In this document: positions 1-5,669 of the stretch, piece after piece
Layout: each line of letters begins with the position of its first letter
Numbering within the stretch: position 1 is the first letter of the stretch
From: CAYNFT01 sp964396535
GTDB taxonomy: Bacteria > Chloroflexota > Dehalococcoidia > Dehalococcoidales > UBA2162
Direction: 5' to 3'
Assembly (NCBI GenBank): GCA_964396535.1
Contig: CAYNFT010000058.1
Location: forward strand, 1 to 13,099
DNA: 13,099 nucleotides
Notes under the pieces: model-generated
Told to the model about the DNA's origin: nothing
The model's input: only the letters and a program-made list of their open reading frames with translations
Databases searched by the model: none
Translations under genes and position numbers: made by a program

Positions 1-152
1 GTGCAGTCCGGGAAGCGAGATAGAAATCCAATAGACTAACTGCAATCTTATCCTTTTATCCTTCTTTCTTACTAGCCTACTTCTAAGTAAAAAGGGGGGT
101 TTTGAAAGATATACAAGAGCTAACTCGTCTCACTGCCAAACGCCATTTTAGA

Positions 153-455
153 TTAGTCTTGTGGTTGCTTCTCGGTCTTGAGTTTTCTCGCCTCCTGAGC
201 CTCGACTATCGCCTGTTCTCTAGCCAAAGTATCTTTCCTTCTTGCCTGGTCTCTGGCCAGTTGCTCAGCTTCCTCGGCAGCGCGCTTCTCCGATTCCTTG
301 GTTTTCCTTGCTTTCGAGTCCTCTTCAATCGCCTGTTCTCTAGCCAAAGTATCTTTCCTTCTTGCCTGGTCTCTGGCCAGTTGCTCAGCTTCCTCGGCAG
401 CGCGCTTCTCCGCTCTCTTGGTCTCTTTTAGTGATTGTTTTTCCTGGTCTGTCAT
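153..455 (-). CDS. Small, highly charged, probably helical protein with an internal tandem repeat (function unknown)
   Basis: I do not recognise this 100-aa protein. It is almost entirely Lys, Arg, Glu, Gln, Asp and Ala, has no aromatic or Cys residue, and should be a soluble continuous helix or coiled coil. A 28-residue block (residues 16-43) is repeated exactly at residues 56-83, with a 12-residue linker (EEDSKARKTKES) between. The start chosen is the ATG at 455 because GGGAGGT sits six bases upstream of it. The in-frame ATG at 473 would place that ribosome binding site inside the gene. It lies downstream of another repeat-containing small gene (748-1185) on the same strand, with 292 bp between them. 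No signal peptide or membrane segment is visible. Codon-level conservation between the two copies cannot help, because they are identical in DNA. Existence as a gene is likely from the ribosome binding site and composition; the role is unknown. Confidence 0.6.
   Translation of the reverse strand: MTDQEKQSLKETKRAEKRAAEEAEQLARDQARRKDTLAREQAIEEDSKARKTKESEKRAAEEAEQLARDQARRKDTLAREQAIVEAQEARKLKTEKQPQD
208..412. repeat. Perfect 85-bp direct repeat, 120-bp period, inside the charged small protein gene
   Basis: Positions 208-292 and 328-412 are identical base for base. Flanking bases between the copies differ. The 120-bp period is 40 codons, so the reading frame of the minus-strand gene is kept. Complete identity, including third codon positions, points to a very recent duplication or to ongoing homogenisation. 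Confidence 0.95.
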
Positions 456-498
456 CGTTCTACCTCCCAACATTGGATAATAATGGAACCGGCCGTAA

Positions 499-651
499 AT
501 TACTTTGTCGTTTGCGGAAACTGGTTGGAATAGGCCAGCTTCACTATATGAACGCTATCTTGCTGAGCAAGATAAAGAGGAACGAGTTGCTCTTGTAGCG
601 TATTCAGATGAGGATTGCCCCATCCGAATTAAAATGGGAAATATCGGCTAA
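499..651 (+). pseudogene. Probable remnant of a GNAT-family acetyltransferase (N-terminal part only)
   Basis: A 50-codon open stretch with no ATG near its beginning (preceded by TAA at 496, ended by TAA at 649) reads like the front of a GNAT domain: ETGWNRPASLYERYLAEQ, then DKEERVALVAYSDEDC. In GNAT proteins of the type I have in mind, this helix is followed by a strand ending in LVA, then a Gly-Tyr strand and a Lys-Trp. Here the frame is lost after the LVA strand, and a possible continuation (SELKWEIS) appears one frame over at about 622-645. The acetyl-CoA binding part is absent. No ribosome binding site or start was found. The match is from memory of the family, not a search, so this is a tentative call of a decayed gene between two small minus-strand genes. 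Confidence 0.35.
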
Positions 652-747
652 AGGAAATCCGCTATTACACAAATCTTTTTTGTTCCTGTTTTCAGCAGTG
701 AACTATCGAGGCTGTTCGAGAGGCTACAGCGGTCGCAGCCGTATGGG

Positions 748-1185
748 CTACACCTTTTCGATGGTTACTCTTATGGAATCGCCCTTCTTTAAATCCACAG
801 AGGGCTTAAACCTCAGCGTCTCAACATTATCAATCCTAACACTCACGTCATCGGCTTTTCCGATATTTCCGGTTGCCTTGCCCAATGCTTCTCCGACTTT
901 GGCCTCCCCTTTGCGTTCCTTCCCTTGCTTCTTTTGGCCTCTCTTGGTCCAGTCCGCTTCGATGGTTACTCTTATGGAATCGCCCTCGTTTAAATCCACA
1001 GAGGGCTTAAACCTCAGCGTCTCAACATTATCAATCCTAACCCTCACGTCACCGGTTTTTCCGATATCTCCGGTTGCCTTGCCCAATGCTTCTCCGACTT
1101 TGACTTCCCCTTTGCGTTCCTCATCTTCTTTCGCTTGCTCTTTATTGGCCCACCTAGCCTGCCTTTCGTCGTAGTCTGTTGTCAT
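748..1185 (-). CDS. Hypothetical protein made of two near-identical ~54-residue repeats
   Basis: This 145-aa protein is not recognised. After a charged N-terminus (residues 1-22), a unit beginning ERKGE and ending GDSIRVTIE occupies about residues 23-76 and recurs at about 90-143. The period is 67 residues, with a basic linker (TKRGQKKQGK) between. Each unit has a Gly/Lys-rich first half and a second half (VRIDNVETLRFKPSVDL) that looks like beta strands. It has no Cys, signal peptide or membrane segment. Differences between copies are few and include substitutions such as NEG to KKG. The ATG at 1185 is supported by a G-rich ribosome binding site (AGGGGGG, five bases upstream) and a TATAAT box at 1214-1219. 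It is the first gene of the minus-strand accessory block, and the terminator at 1355-1392 separates it from groEL. The function cannot be stated. Confidence 0.65.
   Translation of the reverse strand: MTTDYDERQARWANKEQAKEDEERKGEVKVGEALGKATGDIGKTGDVRVRIDNVETLRFKPSVDLNEGDSIRVTIEADWTKRGQKKQGKERKGEAKVGEALGKATGNIGKADDVSVRIDNVETLRFKPSVDLKKGDSIRVTIEKV
757..1121. repeat. 164-bp direct repeat, 201-bp period, roughly 95% identical
   Basis: Copies lie at 757-920 and 958-1121. By eye they differ at about eight positions. The 201-bp period equals 67 codons, so the gene on the minus strand stays in frame. The repeat underlies the two-domain structure of the 145-aa protein. Confidence 0.9.
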
Positions 1186-1213
1186 AATACCCCCCTACTA
1201 TTATTGTAGAGCT

Positions 1214-1219
1214 ATTATA
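1214..1219 (-). promoter_or_regulatory. Likely -10 box of the 748-1185 gene
   Basis: On the minus strand the hexamer is a perfect TATAAT. It would start a transcript near 1207, about 20 bases before the ATG at 1185. The -35 region 16-18 bases upstream (around TGTTCT) is a poor match, so the call rests on the -10 and its position. Confidence 0.5.
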
Positions 1220-1354
1220 CAGCAAATTCCCCTCTGAGAACACATGGCGACCATCAAGCAGTTTTTCGAATTTCACTGTAATATTTGGTTGTTATTCCGG
1301 CCTTTAGTGATTGCACATAATGAAGGAAGCCAAAGCAATAACTGTGAAGAATGG

Positions 1355-1392
1355 AAAAATAGCCGTCCTTCCTGAGAAGGACGGCTATTTTT
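1355..1392. terminator. Strong intrinsic terminator after groEL, bidirectional
   Basis: A perfect 17-bp stem pairs 1355-1371 with 1376-1392 around a four-base loop (CTGA). Its GC-rich core is GCCGTCCTTC. Runs of A at the left edge and T at the right edge give a U tract on either strand. It lies 23 bp beyond the groEL stop on the minus strand, so ending the groESL transcript is the obvious role. It would also stop plus-strand readthrough. Confidence 0.92.
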
Positions 1393-1415
1393 TAACCTAT
1401 TCAGGTTAGAATGGT

Positions 1416-3038
1416 TTAGTACATGCCCTCCATTCCACCACCGGCTGGCATCGCGGGCATTTTCTCCTTCTCTGGTATATCGGTGACCAGAGATTCGGTA
1501 ATCAGCACCATGGCAGCGATGCTAGCTGCGTTTTGCAGGGCTGACCTGACTACTTTAGTTGGGTCAATAATACCCTTTTCAACCATGTTACCAAAGTCAT
1601 CGGCTTCAGCATCATAACCAGCTCCAGGAGGGCTCTTCTTGACTGTATCTATTATTACCGAGCCATCACGACCAGCATTTTCGGCAATCCAGCGAATCGG
1701 CTCTTCCACGGCTCTCCTCACAGTATCCACACCGACAGCTTCATCTCCACTAACCTCGAGCTTGTCCAAAGCCGGCAGGGCATTGAGTAAAGCAACTCCA
1801 CCACCAGCCAGAATGCCCTCTTCTACTGCGGCTCGGGTAGCTGATAAGGCATCCTCAACCCGATGCTTCCTTTCCTTTAGTTCAACCTCGGTAGCCGCTC
1901 CTACCTTGATTACAGCTACTCCACCGACCAGCTTCGCCTGCCTCTCTTGCAGCTTCTCGCGGTCGAAATCAGAGGTTGTTTCCTCTATTTGAGCTTTAAT
2001 CTGCTTAATTCTTGCTGTAATCGCCTCATCCGAACCTCTACCCTCGACGATAGTAGTATTATCCTTGTCCGAAGTTACCCGGCGGGCCCGCCCTAGGTCC
2101 TCCACAGCAACCGAGTCCAGTTTGCGTCCTACCTCCTCTGAAATTACCACTCCGCCGGTAAGAATTGCCATATCTTCTAGCATTGCCTTACGCCGGTCAC
2201 CAAAACCGGGGGCTTTAACCGCCAGAACATTCAAGGTGCCCCGTAGCTTATTAACCACCAGGGTAGCCAGGGCTTCACCATCCACATCTTCAGCGACGAT
2301 AAGCAGGTTCTTTGACACCTGAAGTATCTTCTCTAGGGCAGGTAACAGGTCAGAAACGGCGGAAATTTTCTTATCGGTCAGAAGAATATAGGGGTCTTCT
2401 AGCACTGTTTCCATTTTCTCGGTGTTGGTGACGAAATAGGCGCTAATATAACCCCGGTCGAACTGCATTCCTTCCACGTACTCAGTCTCATACTCCAGAC
2501 CCTTGGACTCTTCAACGGTGATAACGCCATCCTTGCCCACCTTTTCCATAACCTCAGCAATGAGGTCCCCAATCTTTCTGTCTTTGGCAGTTATATTAGC
2601 CACCTGAGCAATCTGTTCCTTGCCCTTTACCTCGGTAGATACACGCTTGAGCTCTTCAATAATGGTCTGGGTTGCCTTCTCAATACCCCTCTTTAGCGAT
2701 AAAGGCTCAGCACCAGCAGCTATGTTCTTAAAACCAGTGGTAATGATAGAGTGAGCCAGAATAGTTGAGGTAGTAGTGCCATCACCGCAGGCATCGTTAG
2801 TCTTACTTGCTGCTTCCTTAACTAACTGCACTCCCATATTCTCGAAGGGGTCAGGAAGCTCTATTTCCTTGGCGATGGTAACCCCGTCATCGATTACCGA
2901 AGGTGCCCCCCATCTTTTGTCCAGTGCGACAGGACGTCCCTTAGGACCAAGGGTTACTTTAACTGCATCGGCAAGAGTATCTATCCCTCTCTTCAGGGCA
3001 TGTCTTACTTCCTCATCAAATATAATCTGTTTAGCCAT
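1416..3038 (-). CDS. groEL: Chaperonin GroEL (60 kDa subunit)
   Basis: ATP-driven cytosolic folding chaperonin that works as a double seven-membered ring with GroES. At 540 aa it is full length. The N-terminus shows the conserved LGPKGRPVALDK and the nucleotide site GDGTTTSTILA (Asp86). The family signature AAVEEGILAGGG and the metal/ATP-site segment RVEDALSATRAA lie in the C-terminal half. The apical domain motif APGFGDRRKAMLEDMAILTGG is intact. The usual flexible Gly-Gly-Met tail is reduced to PAGGGMEGMY. The ATG at 3038 has GAGGAGG (3046-3052) seven bases upstream. It lies 29 bp after groES and shares its promoter and CIRCE operator, so it should be heat inducible through HrcA. A strong terminator follows. 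Identity is certain. Confidence 0.98.
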   Translation of the reverse strand: MAKQIIFDEEVRHALKRGIDTLADAVKVTLGPKGRPVALDKRWGAPSVIDDGVTIAKEIELPDPFENMGVQLVKEAASKTNDACGDGTTTSTILAHSIITTGFKNIAAGAEPLSLKRGIEKATQTIIEELKRVSTEVKGKEQIAQVANITAKDRKIGDLIAEVMEKVGKDGVITVEESKGLEYETEYVEGMQFDRGYISAYFVTNTEKMETVLEDPYILLTDKKISAVSDLLPALEKILQVSKNLLIVAEDVDGEALATLVVNKLRGTLNVLAVKAPGFGDRRKAMLEDMAILTGGVVISEEVGRKLDSVAVEDLGRARRVTSDKDNTTIVEGRGSDEAITARIKQIKAQIEETTSDFDREKLQERQAKLVGGVAVIKVGAATEVELKERKHRVEDALSATRAAVEEGILAGGGVALLNALPALDKLEVSGDEAVGVDTVRRAVEEPIRWIAENAGRDGSVIIDTVKKSPPGAGYDAEADDFGNMVEKGIIDPTKVVRSALQNAASIAAMVLITESLVTDIPEKEKMPAMPAGGGMEGMY

Positions 3039-3067
3039 TTTTTATCCTCCTCGCAGAACCTGATTTG

Positions 3068-3364
3068 TTACTTGGGCTTCTTAGCTAAAATATCGCTCTC
3101 GCGCAAGATCATTAATTCTTCATCCTCAATCTTGATTTCAGTGCCTCCATATTTGGCATAAATCACTATATCGCCTACTTTAACGTCCATGGCTATCCGT
3201 TTCCCGTCTTCGGATAACCTGCCTGGACCAACAGCCAGAACCTCCCCTTCCTGGGGTTTCTCCTTGGCTGTATCAGGCAGAACGATTCCTCCCTTGGTCA
3301 CCTCCTCCCTCTCAATAGGCTTGACCACCAATCGGTCAGCCATCGGCTCAAGCTTAACTGCCAT
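3068..3364 (-). CDS. groES: Co-chaperonin GroES (10 kDa)
   Basis: Lid of the GroEL folding chamber. The 98-aa length is normal for the family. The N-terminal strand (MADRLVVKP) leads into the mobile loop that docks on GroEL (EEVTKGGIVLPDTAKEKP, about residues 20-37). This is followed by the EGEVLAVGPG strand and the C-terminal VGDIVIYAKYGGTEIK motif. The ATG at 3364 is preceded by AGGAGG (3371-3376) at good spacing. It is the first gene of the minus-strand groES-groEL operon. Its leader, between the CIRCE element and the start, contains a small hairpin (AACCCT at 3404-3409 with AGGGTT at 3414-3419) and a near duplicate of AATTAAATCAA at 3383-3404. Identity is certain. Confidence 0.98.
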   Translation of the reverse strand: MAVKLEPMADRLVVKPIEREEVTKGGIVLPDTAKEKPQEGEVLAVGPGRLSEDGKRIAMDVKVGDIVIYAKYGGTEIKIEDEELMILRESDILAKKPK

Positions 3365-3424
3365 TCTAGCCCTCCTTCCTGAAATTAAATCAAAAATTAA
3401 ATCAACCCTGTGAAGGGTTAATTT

Positions 3425-3451
3425 TTAGCACTCTAACGCTGAGACTGCTAA
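3425..3451 (-). promoter_or_regulatory. CIRCE operator (HrcA binding site) of groESL
   Basis: TTAGCACTC, nine spacer bases, then GACTGCTAA. The CIRCE consensus is TTAGCACTC-N9-GAGTGCTAA, so one of 18 arm positions differs (C for G at 3445). It lies just downstream of the inferred transcription start and 60 bp before groES, the usual place for HrcA repression. No hrcA gene is present in the window. Confidence 0.93.
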
Positions 3452-3458
3452 CTACTAT

Positions 3459-3487
3459 ATAATAGCGCAGGTAGACAACCAGCGCAA
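3459..3487 (-). promoter_or_regulatory. Likely groESL promoter
   Basis: On the minus strand, TATTAT (3459-3464) is a good -10. A weak -35, TTGCGC (3482-3487), sits 17 bases upstream. The inferred start falls at the edge of the CIRCE element, consistent with HrcA blocking initiation or early elongation. The -35 match is only three of six. Confidence 0.55.
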
Positions 3488-3530
3488 CTCAATCAATATT
3501 TATTTACAGCTAACCACAGCAACTAAGGGG

Positions 3531-3550
3531 CATAAATACTCATAAATACT
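3531..3550. repeat. 10-bp tandem duplication (CATAAATACT twice)
   Basis: Two perfect adjacent copies at 3531-3540 and 3541-3550, in the AT-rich space upstream of the groESL promoter. The period is about one helical turn. No function is assigned. Confidence 0.8.
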
Positions 3551-3684
3551 CTTGTATTCTCCATAAGACTCCTTTTTACTGTACGTATCGCTCCCAAATG
3601 CAGATGTCGTTTAGTAACCTATCCCCCTCTCTAAAATTTTGTCCCCCCTTTCCTTTGAAGGAGTTTAAACTGCTGGGGCATCTC

Positions 3685-3779
3685 AGAGGGACGTTAGTCC
3701 CTCTTTTAATATCTCTACCCCTTTCCTTGAGAAGGAGATATATATAAGATAGGGGAGTTAGAGGGGCGAAGCCCCCCTA
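3685..3779. repeat. Composite palindromic repeat, copy 1
   Basis: Three stem-loops in a row: AGAGGGAC/GTCCCTCT with a GTTA loop (3685-3704), TCCTT/AAGGA with a GAG loop (3724-3736), and a nine-position stem around GAA with one A-C mismatch (3759-3779). The stretch 3724-3765 matches 4925-4966 of copy 2 with a single difference (G at 3748, A at 4949). Both copies have the same orientation. Confidence 0.85.
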
Positions 3780-3796
3780 GAGTATAGGGGAGAGTG

Positions 3797-3817
3797 AAGA
3801 GAGGCGAAGCCTCTCTT
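3797..3817. repeat. GAA-loop hairpin with a 9-bp stem
   Basis: AAGAGAGGC pairs perfectly with GCCTCTCTT around GAA. It has the same apex (C-GAA-G) as the hairpins at 3759-3779, 4887-4909 and 4959-4981 but a different stem sequence, changed on both sides so pairing is kept. Confidence 0.85.
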
Positions 3818-3828
3818 ATCTATATACT

Positions 3829-3857
3829 TCCCCTTCCCCTTATCAAGGGGAAGGGGA
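3829..3857. repeat. Perfect 13-bp purine/pyrimidine hairpin
   Basis: TCCCCTTCCCCTT (3829-3841) pairs with AAGGGGAAGGGGA (3845-3857) around ATC. One arm is all pyrimidine and the other all purine. It occupies the place that the shorter CCTT-GAG-AAGG hairpin takes in the composite repeats, so it may be an expanded relative. Confidence 0.85.
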
Positions 3858-3893
3858 TAAAGGGGATAGGGTTATATAGAAATTAAGCGAGTT

Positions 3894-3920
3894 CCCAGAA
3901 AAATCGAAGATTTTTCTGGG
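3894..3920. repeat. Perfect 12-bp hairpin with the same GAA apex
   Basis: CCCAGAAAAATC (3894-3905) pairs with GATTTTTCTGGG (3909-3920) around GAA. The stem is unrelated in sequence to the AGAGGGAC-type stems, yet the apex is again C-GAA-G in the same orientation. It lies 45 bp upstream of the amidohydrolase -35 box. Confidence 0.88.
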
Positions 3921-3965
3921 TAGTTTAAGGAGGTGAGGTTGGTAACTCATCTGAAGTGCACTTGC

Positions 3966-3995
3966 TTGAAGCGGTGTAGAGGGTTCTGCTATAAT
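3966..3995 (+). promoter_or_regulatory. Promoter of the amidohydrolase gene, predicted leaderless
   Basis: TTGAAG (3966-3971), an 18-bp spacer, then a perfect TATAAT (3990-3995). The ATG at 4002 is seven bases beyond the -10, where transcription itself should begin. No ribosome binding site lies between. The mRNA is therefore predicted to start at or within a base or two of the start codon. Confidence 0.6.
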
Positions 3996-4001
3996 CTGAC
4001 G

Positions 4002-4853
4002 ATGATTATCGACTTCCACACCCATATCTTTCCGCCGAGAATAAAGAAAAACCGCGATAAGTATATTGATAGCGACTCCTGTTTTGCTATTTTATACTCA
4101 AATAAAAACGCCAAGCTGGCTACTGTGGATGAACTCATCGAAAGTATGGATAGAGATGGGGTTGATATTTCGGTGGTGCTCAATATCGGCTGGACCACAC
4201 ACGAGCTATGCGTTGAAACTAACGACTATATTCTGGAGTCAATCGCCCGGTATCCACAGCGTCTGGTAGGTTTCTGCACCGTTCAGCCCCGGTCGCTTGA
4301 ATCCGCCTTGGATGAAATTGAACGCTGTGCTAAAGGGGGGATAAGGGGAGTTGGCGAAATGAGGCCGGACATGCAGCTACTTGACCTCAGCGATGGGGAG
4401 CTAATGGAGCCCTTTGTTCAGGTAATCAATAAGCACAAGCTTATTCTACTCACCCATGCCTCTGAGCCGGTGGGTCATGAGTACCCGGGCAAAGGAGCTG
4501 TCACTCCAGAACTACTTTACTCCTTTATTACCAGCTATCCCGATTTAACCATAGTCTGCGCCCACTGGGGCGGTGGTCTGCCATTTTATGCCTTGATGCC
4601 TGAGGTAAAGCAGGCTATGAGCAATGTCTTTTTTGATACTGCAGCTTCGCCCTTTCTGTATAGCCCTCAGGTATATAGTCAGGTTATCCAGCTTGTTGGT
4701 GCTGATAAGATACTTTTCGGCAGCGATTACCCGTTGCTTACCCAGAGCCGGTTGCTTGGAGAGATTAGGTCTCTGGATTTAATTGGGGAAACAGAGAGCT
4801 TGATTCTATCAGGTAATGCCCAGAAGTTACTGAATATAAAAGGAGAGCATTAG
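4002..4853 (+). CDS. Amidohydrolase-2 family metal-dependent hydrolase (ACMSD-like TIM barrel)
   Basis: A 283-aa cytosolic hydrolase or decarboxylase of the amidohydrolase superfamily (PF04909 type). The first strand carries the metal-binding DFHTH (His6, His8). Further likely ligands and catalytic residues are His152 (LLTHASEP), His188 (VCAHWGGG) and Asp242 (LFGSDYPLL). The C-terminus GNAQKLLNI is typical of the family. The substrate cannot be read from sequence. The start at 4002 gives the usual MIIDFHTH beginning. In-frame starts at 3933 (GTG) and 3939 (TTG) follow a perfect AAGGAGGT at 3927-3934, but they would add a Cys/Arg-rich stretch unlike the family and would include the TATAAT box. 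The gene stands alone, bracketed by the composite repeats at 3685-3779 and 4887-4981. Confidence 0.9.
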   Translation: MIIDFHTHIFPPRIKKNRDKYIDSDSCFAILYSNKNAKLATVDELIESMDRDGVDISVVLNIGWTTHELCVETNDYILESIARYPQRLVGFCTVQPRSLESALDEIERCAKGGIRGVGEMRPDMQLLDLSDGELMEPFVQVINKHKLILLTHASEPVGHEYPGKGAVTPELLYSFITSYPDLTIVCAHWGGGLPFYALMPEVKQAMSNVFFDTAASPFLYSPQVYSQVIQLVGADKILFGSDYPLLTQSRLLGEIRSLDLIGETESLILSGNAQKLLNIKGEH

Positions 4854-4886
4854 AGAGGCGAAAACTTTGTCTTCTATAAGAGTGTT

Positions 4887-4981
4887 AAAGAGGGACGAAG
4901 TCCCTCTTATATACTTTCCTCCTCTCCTTGAGAAGGAGATATATATAAAATAGGGGAGTTAGAGGGACGAAGTCCCTCTAA
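4887..4981. repeat. Composite palindromic repeat, copy 2
   Basis: The same three-hairpin design as 3685-3779 in the same orientation. A GAA-loop stem lies at 4887-4909 (10 bp), CTCCTT/AAGGAG with a GAG loop at 4924-4938, and a second GAA-loop stem at 4959-4981 (10 bp). Both GAA hairpins here have the stem core AGAGGGAC/GTCCCTCT. It fills the space between the amidohydrolase stop and thpR and may also shape the 3' end of the amidohydrolase mRNA, although no long T run follows either hairpin. Confidence 0.87.
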
Positions 4982-5018
4982 CATATCTTTATCGTGTAGG
5001 TTAGGTAAGGGTTGAGCT

Positions 5019-5603
5019 ATGGAGAAAATTCGCTCTTTTATTGCCATTGAGCTTCCTGATAAGCTAAAACTGGGGCTTGGCCAGCTTGAGGCTCAGTTGA
5101 AGTCGGAGAAGCAGACCTGGGTGAAGTGGGTTGACCCGAATAGTATTCATCTGACACTGAAGTTCCTGGGTGATATTGCTATCGATAGAACCGGGGAAAT
5201 AACCAGGGCAATGGAGGAGGCTGCCCGGGGAATCTCTCCCTTCCGTATTGAGGTTAAGGACCTGGGAGTTTTCCCCAGTCTAAAACGAGCTCAGGTAGCC
5301 TGGGTGGGGTTAAGCGGGGAGGTAGATAAGATAAGCCAGCTCCAACAACACCTTGAGTCTAATCTGGAGCGCCTTGACTTTGCTCCTGAATCACGAGCAT
5401 TTACACCTCATTTGACTATAGCTCGGCTTCGCAACCGGGCACCGTTGGATGAACGTCAAAGATTTGGGCAGCTTATAGCTGACACCAGATTTGAGGCAGG
5501 CACTATTAAGGTAGATGCCGTCAGCCTGATGAGGAGCCAGCTAGCCAGGGAAGGGGCTATTTATAGCCGGATTAGTTTAGTCAAATTAATGGAAGAACTT
5601 TAA
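5019..5603 (+). CDS. thpR: RNA 2',3'-cyclic phosphodiesterase (2H family, formerly 2'-5' RNA ligase)
   Basis: A 2H phosphoesterase that opens 2',3'-cyclic phosphate ends of RNA and can join or cleave 2'-5' linkages in vitro. The 194-aa length is typical. It has the family's opening RSFIAIELPD and two catalytic His-x-Thr motifs, HLTLKFLG (His44, Thr46) and HLTIARL (His131, Thr133), placed symmetrically in the two half-domains. The ATG at 5019 has only a weak upstream ribosome binding site (TAAGG). The upstream gap is filled by the composite repeat, and the next gene starts 66 bp later. The physiological substrate of bacterial ThpR is not settled. Family assignment is firm. Confidence 0.93.
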   Translation: MEKIRSFIAIELPDKLKLGLGQLEAQLKSEKQTWVKWVDPNSIHLTLKFLGDIAIDRTGEITRAMEEAARGISPFRIEVKDLGVFPSLKRAQVAWVGLSGEVDKISQLQQHLESNLERLDFAPESRAFTPHLTIARLRNRAPLDERQRFGQLIADTRFEAGTIKVDAVSLMRSQLAREGAIYSRISLVKLMEEL

Positions 5604-5669
5604 TCAAGAAAGAACCGGGAGTATTTATATAATATTTAAGGTAACAGAGTGAAGTCTTAGGAGGAAGTG

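Larger units (their letters stand above)
3640..3920. other. Non-coding block of stacked stem-loops between divergent groESL and amidohydrolase promoters
   Basis: No gene is supported between 3365 and 4001. Beyond the groESL control region, 3490-3640 shows only AT-rich sequence and the 10-bp duplication. From 3640 there is a chain of palindromes. A degenerate TCCTTTGAAGGA lies at 3651-3662. GAA- or GTTA-loop hairpins lie at 3685-3704, 3759-3779 and 3797-3817. A TCCTT-GAG-AAGGA hairpin lies at 3724-3736, and long perfect hairpins at 3829-3857 and 3894-3920. This density looks like an accumulation of REP- or MITE-like elements. Confidence 0.75.

Noticed and set aside
1..152. Possible end of a gene entering from the left edge
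   Set aside because: All three plus-strand frames meet stops within 40 bases, and no stretch is recognisable, so nothing can be supported.
208..412. Direct repeats considered as a CRISPR array
   Set aside because: There are only two copies, the repeat is 85 bp with a 35-bp gap, in frame within a coding sequence, and no cas genes are present.
102..431. Plus-strand open frame opposite the charged small protein
   Set aside because: It is the antisense of the repeat-bearing minus-strand gene and is long only because that gene's codons read open in reverse. Its TTG start is not followed by any recognisable protein, and the minus-strand gene has the better ribosome binding site.
556..574. TATCTTGC/GCAAGATA palindrome considered as a terminator
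   Set aside because: There is no T run on either strand, and it lies inside the putative GNAT remnant, where it can be a coding coincidence.
608..1174. Plus-strand open frame of 188 codons
   Set aside because: From about 748 on it is the antisense of the 145-aa minus-strand gene and repeats with the same period. Only its first ~40 bases may matter, as a shifted continuation of the GNAT remnant.
748..1185. Similarity of the KGEVKVGEALGKATGDIGK segment to CsbD-like stress proteins
   Set aside because: Only a loose Gly/Lys pattern is shared. The spacing and the beta-rich second half do not fit, so no family name was given.
3933..4001. N-terminal extension of the amidohydrolase from GTG 3933
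   Set aside because: The Cys/Arg-rich extension is unlike the family, which begins at the DFHTH strand, and it overlaps a consensus -10 box. The ribosome binding site is kept as a finding rather than as the start.
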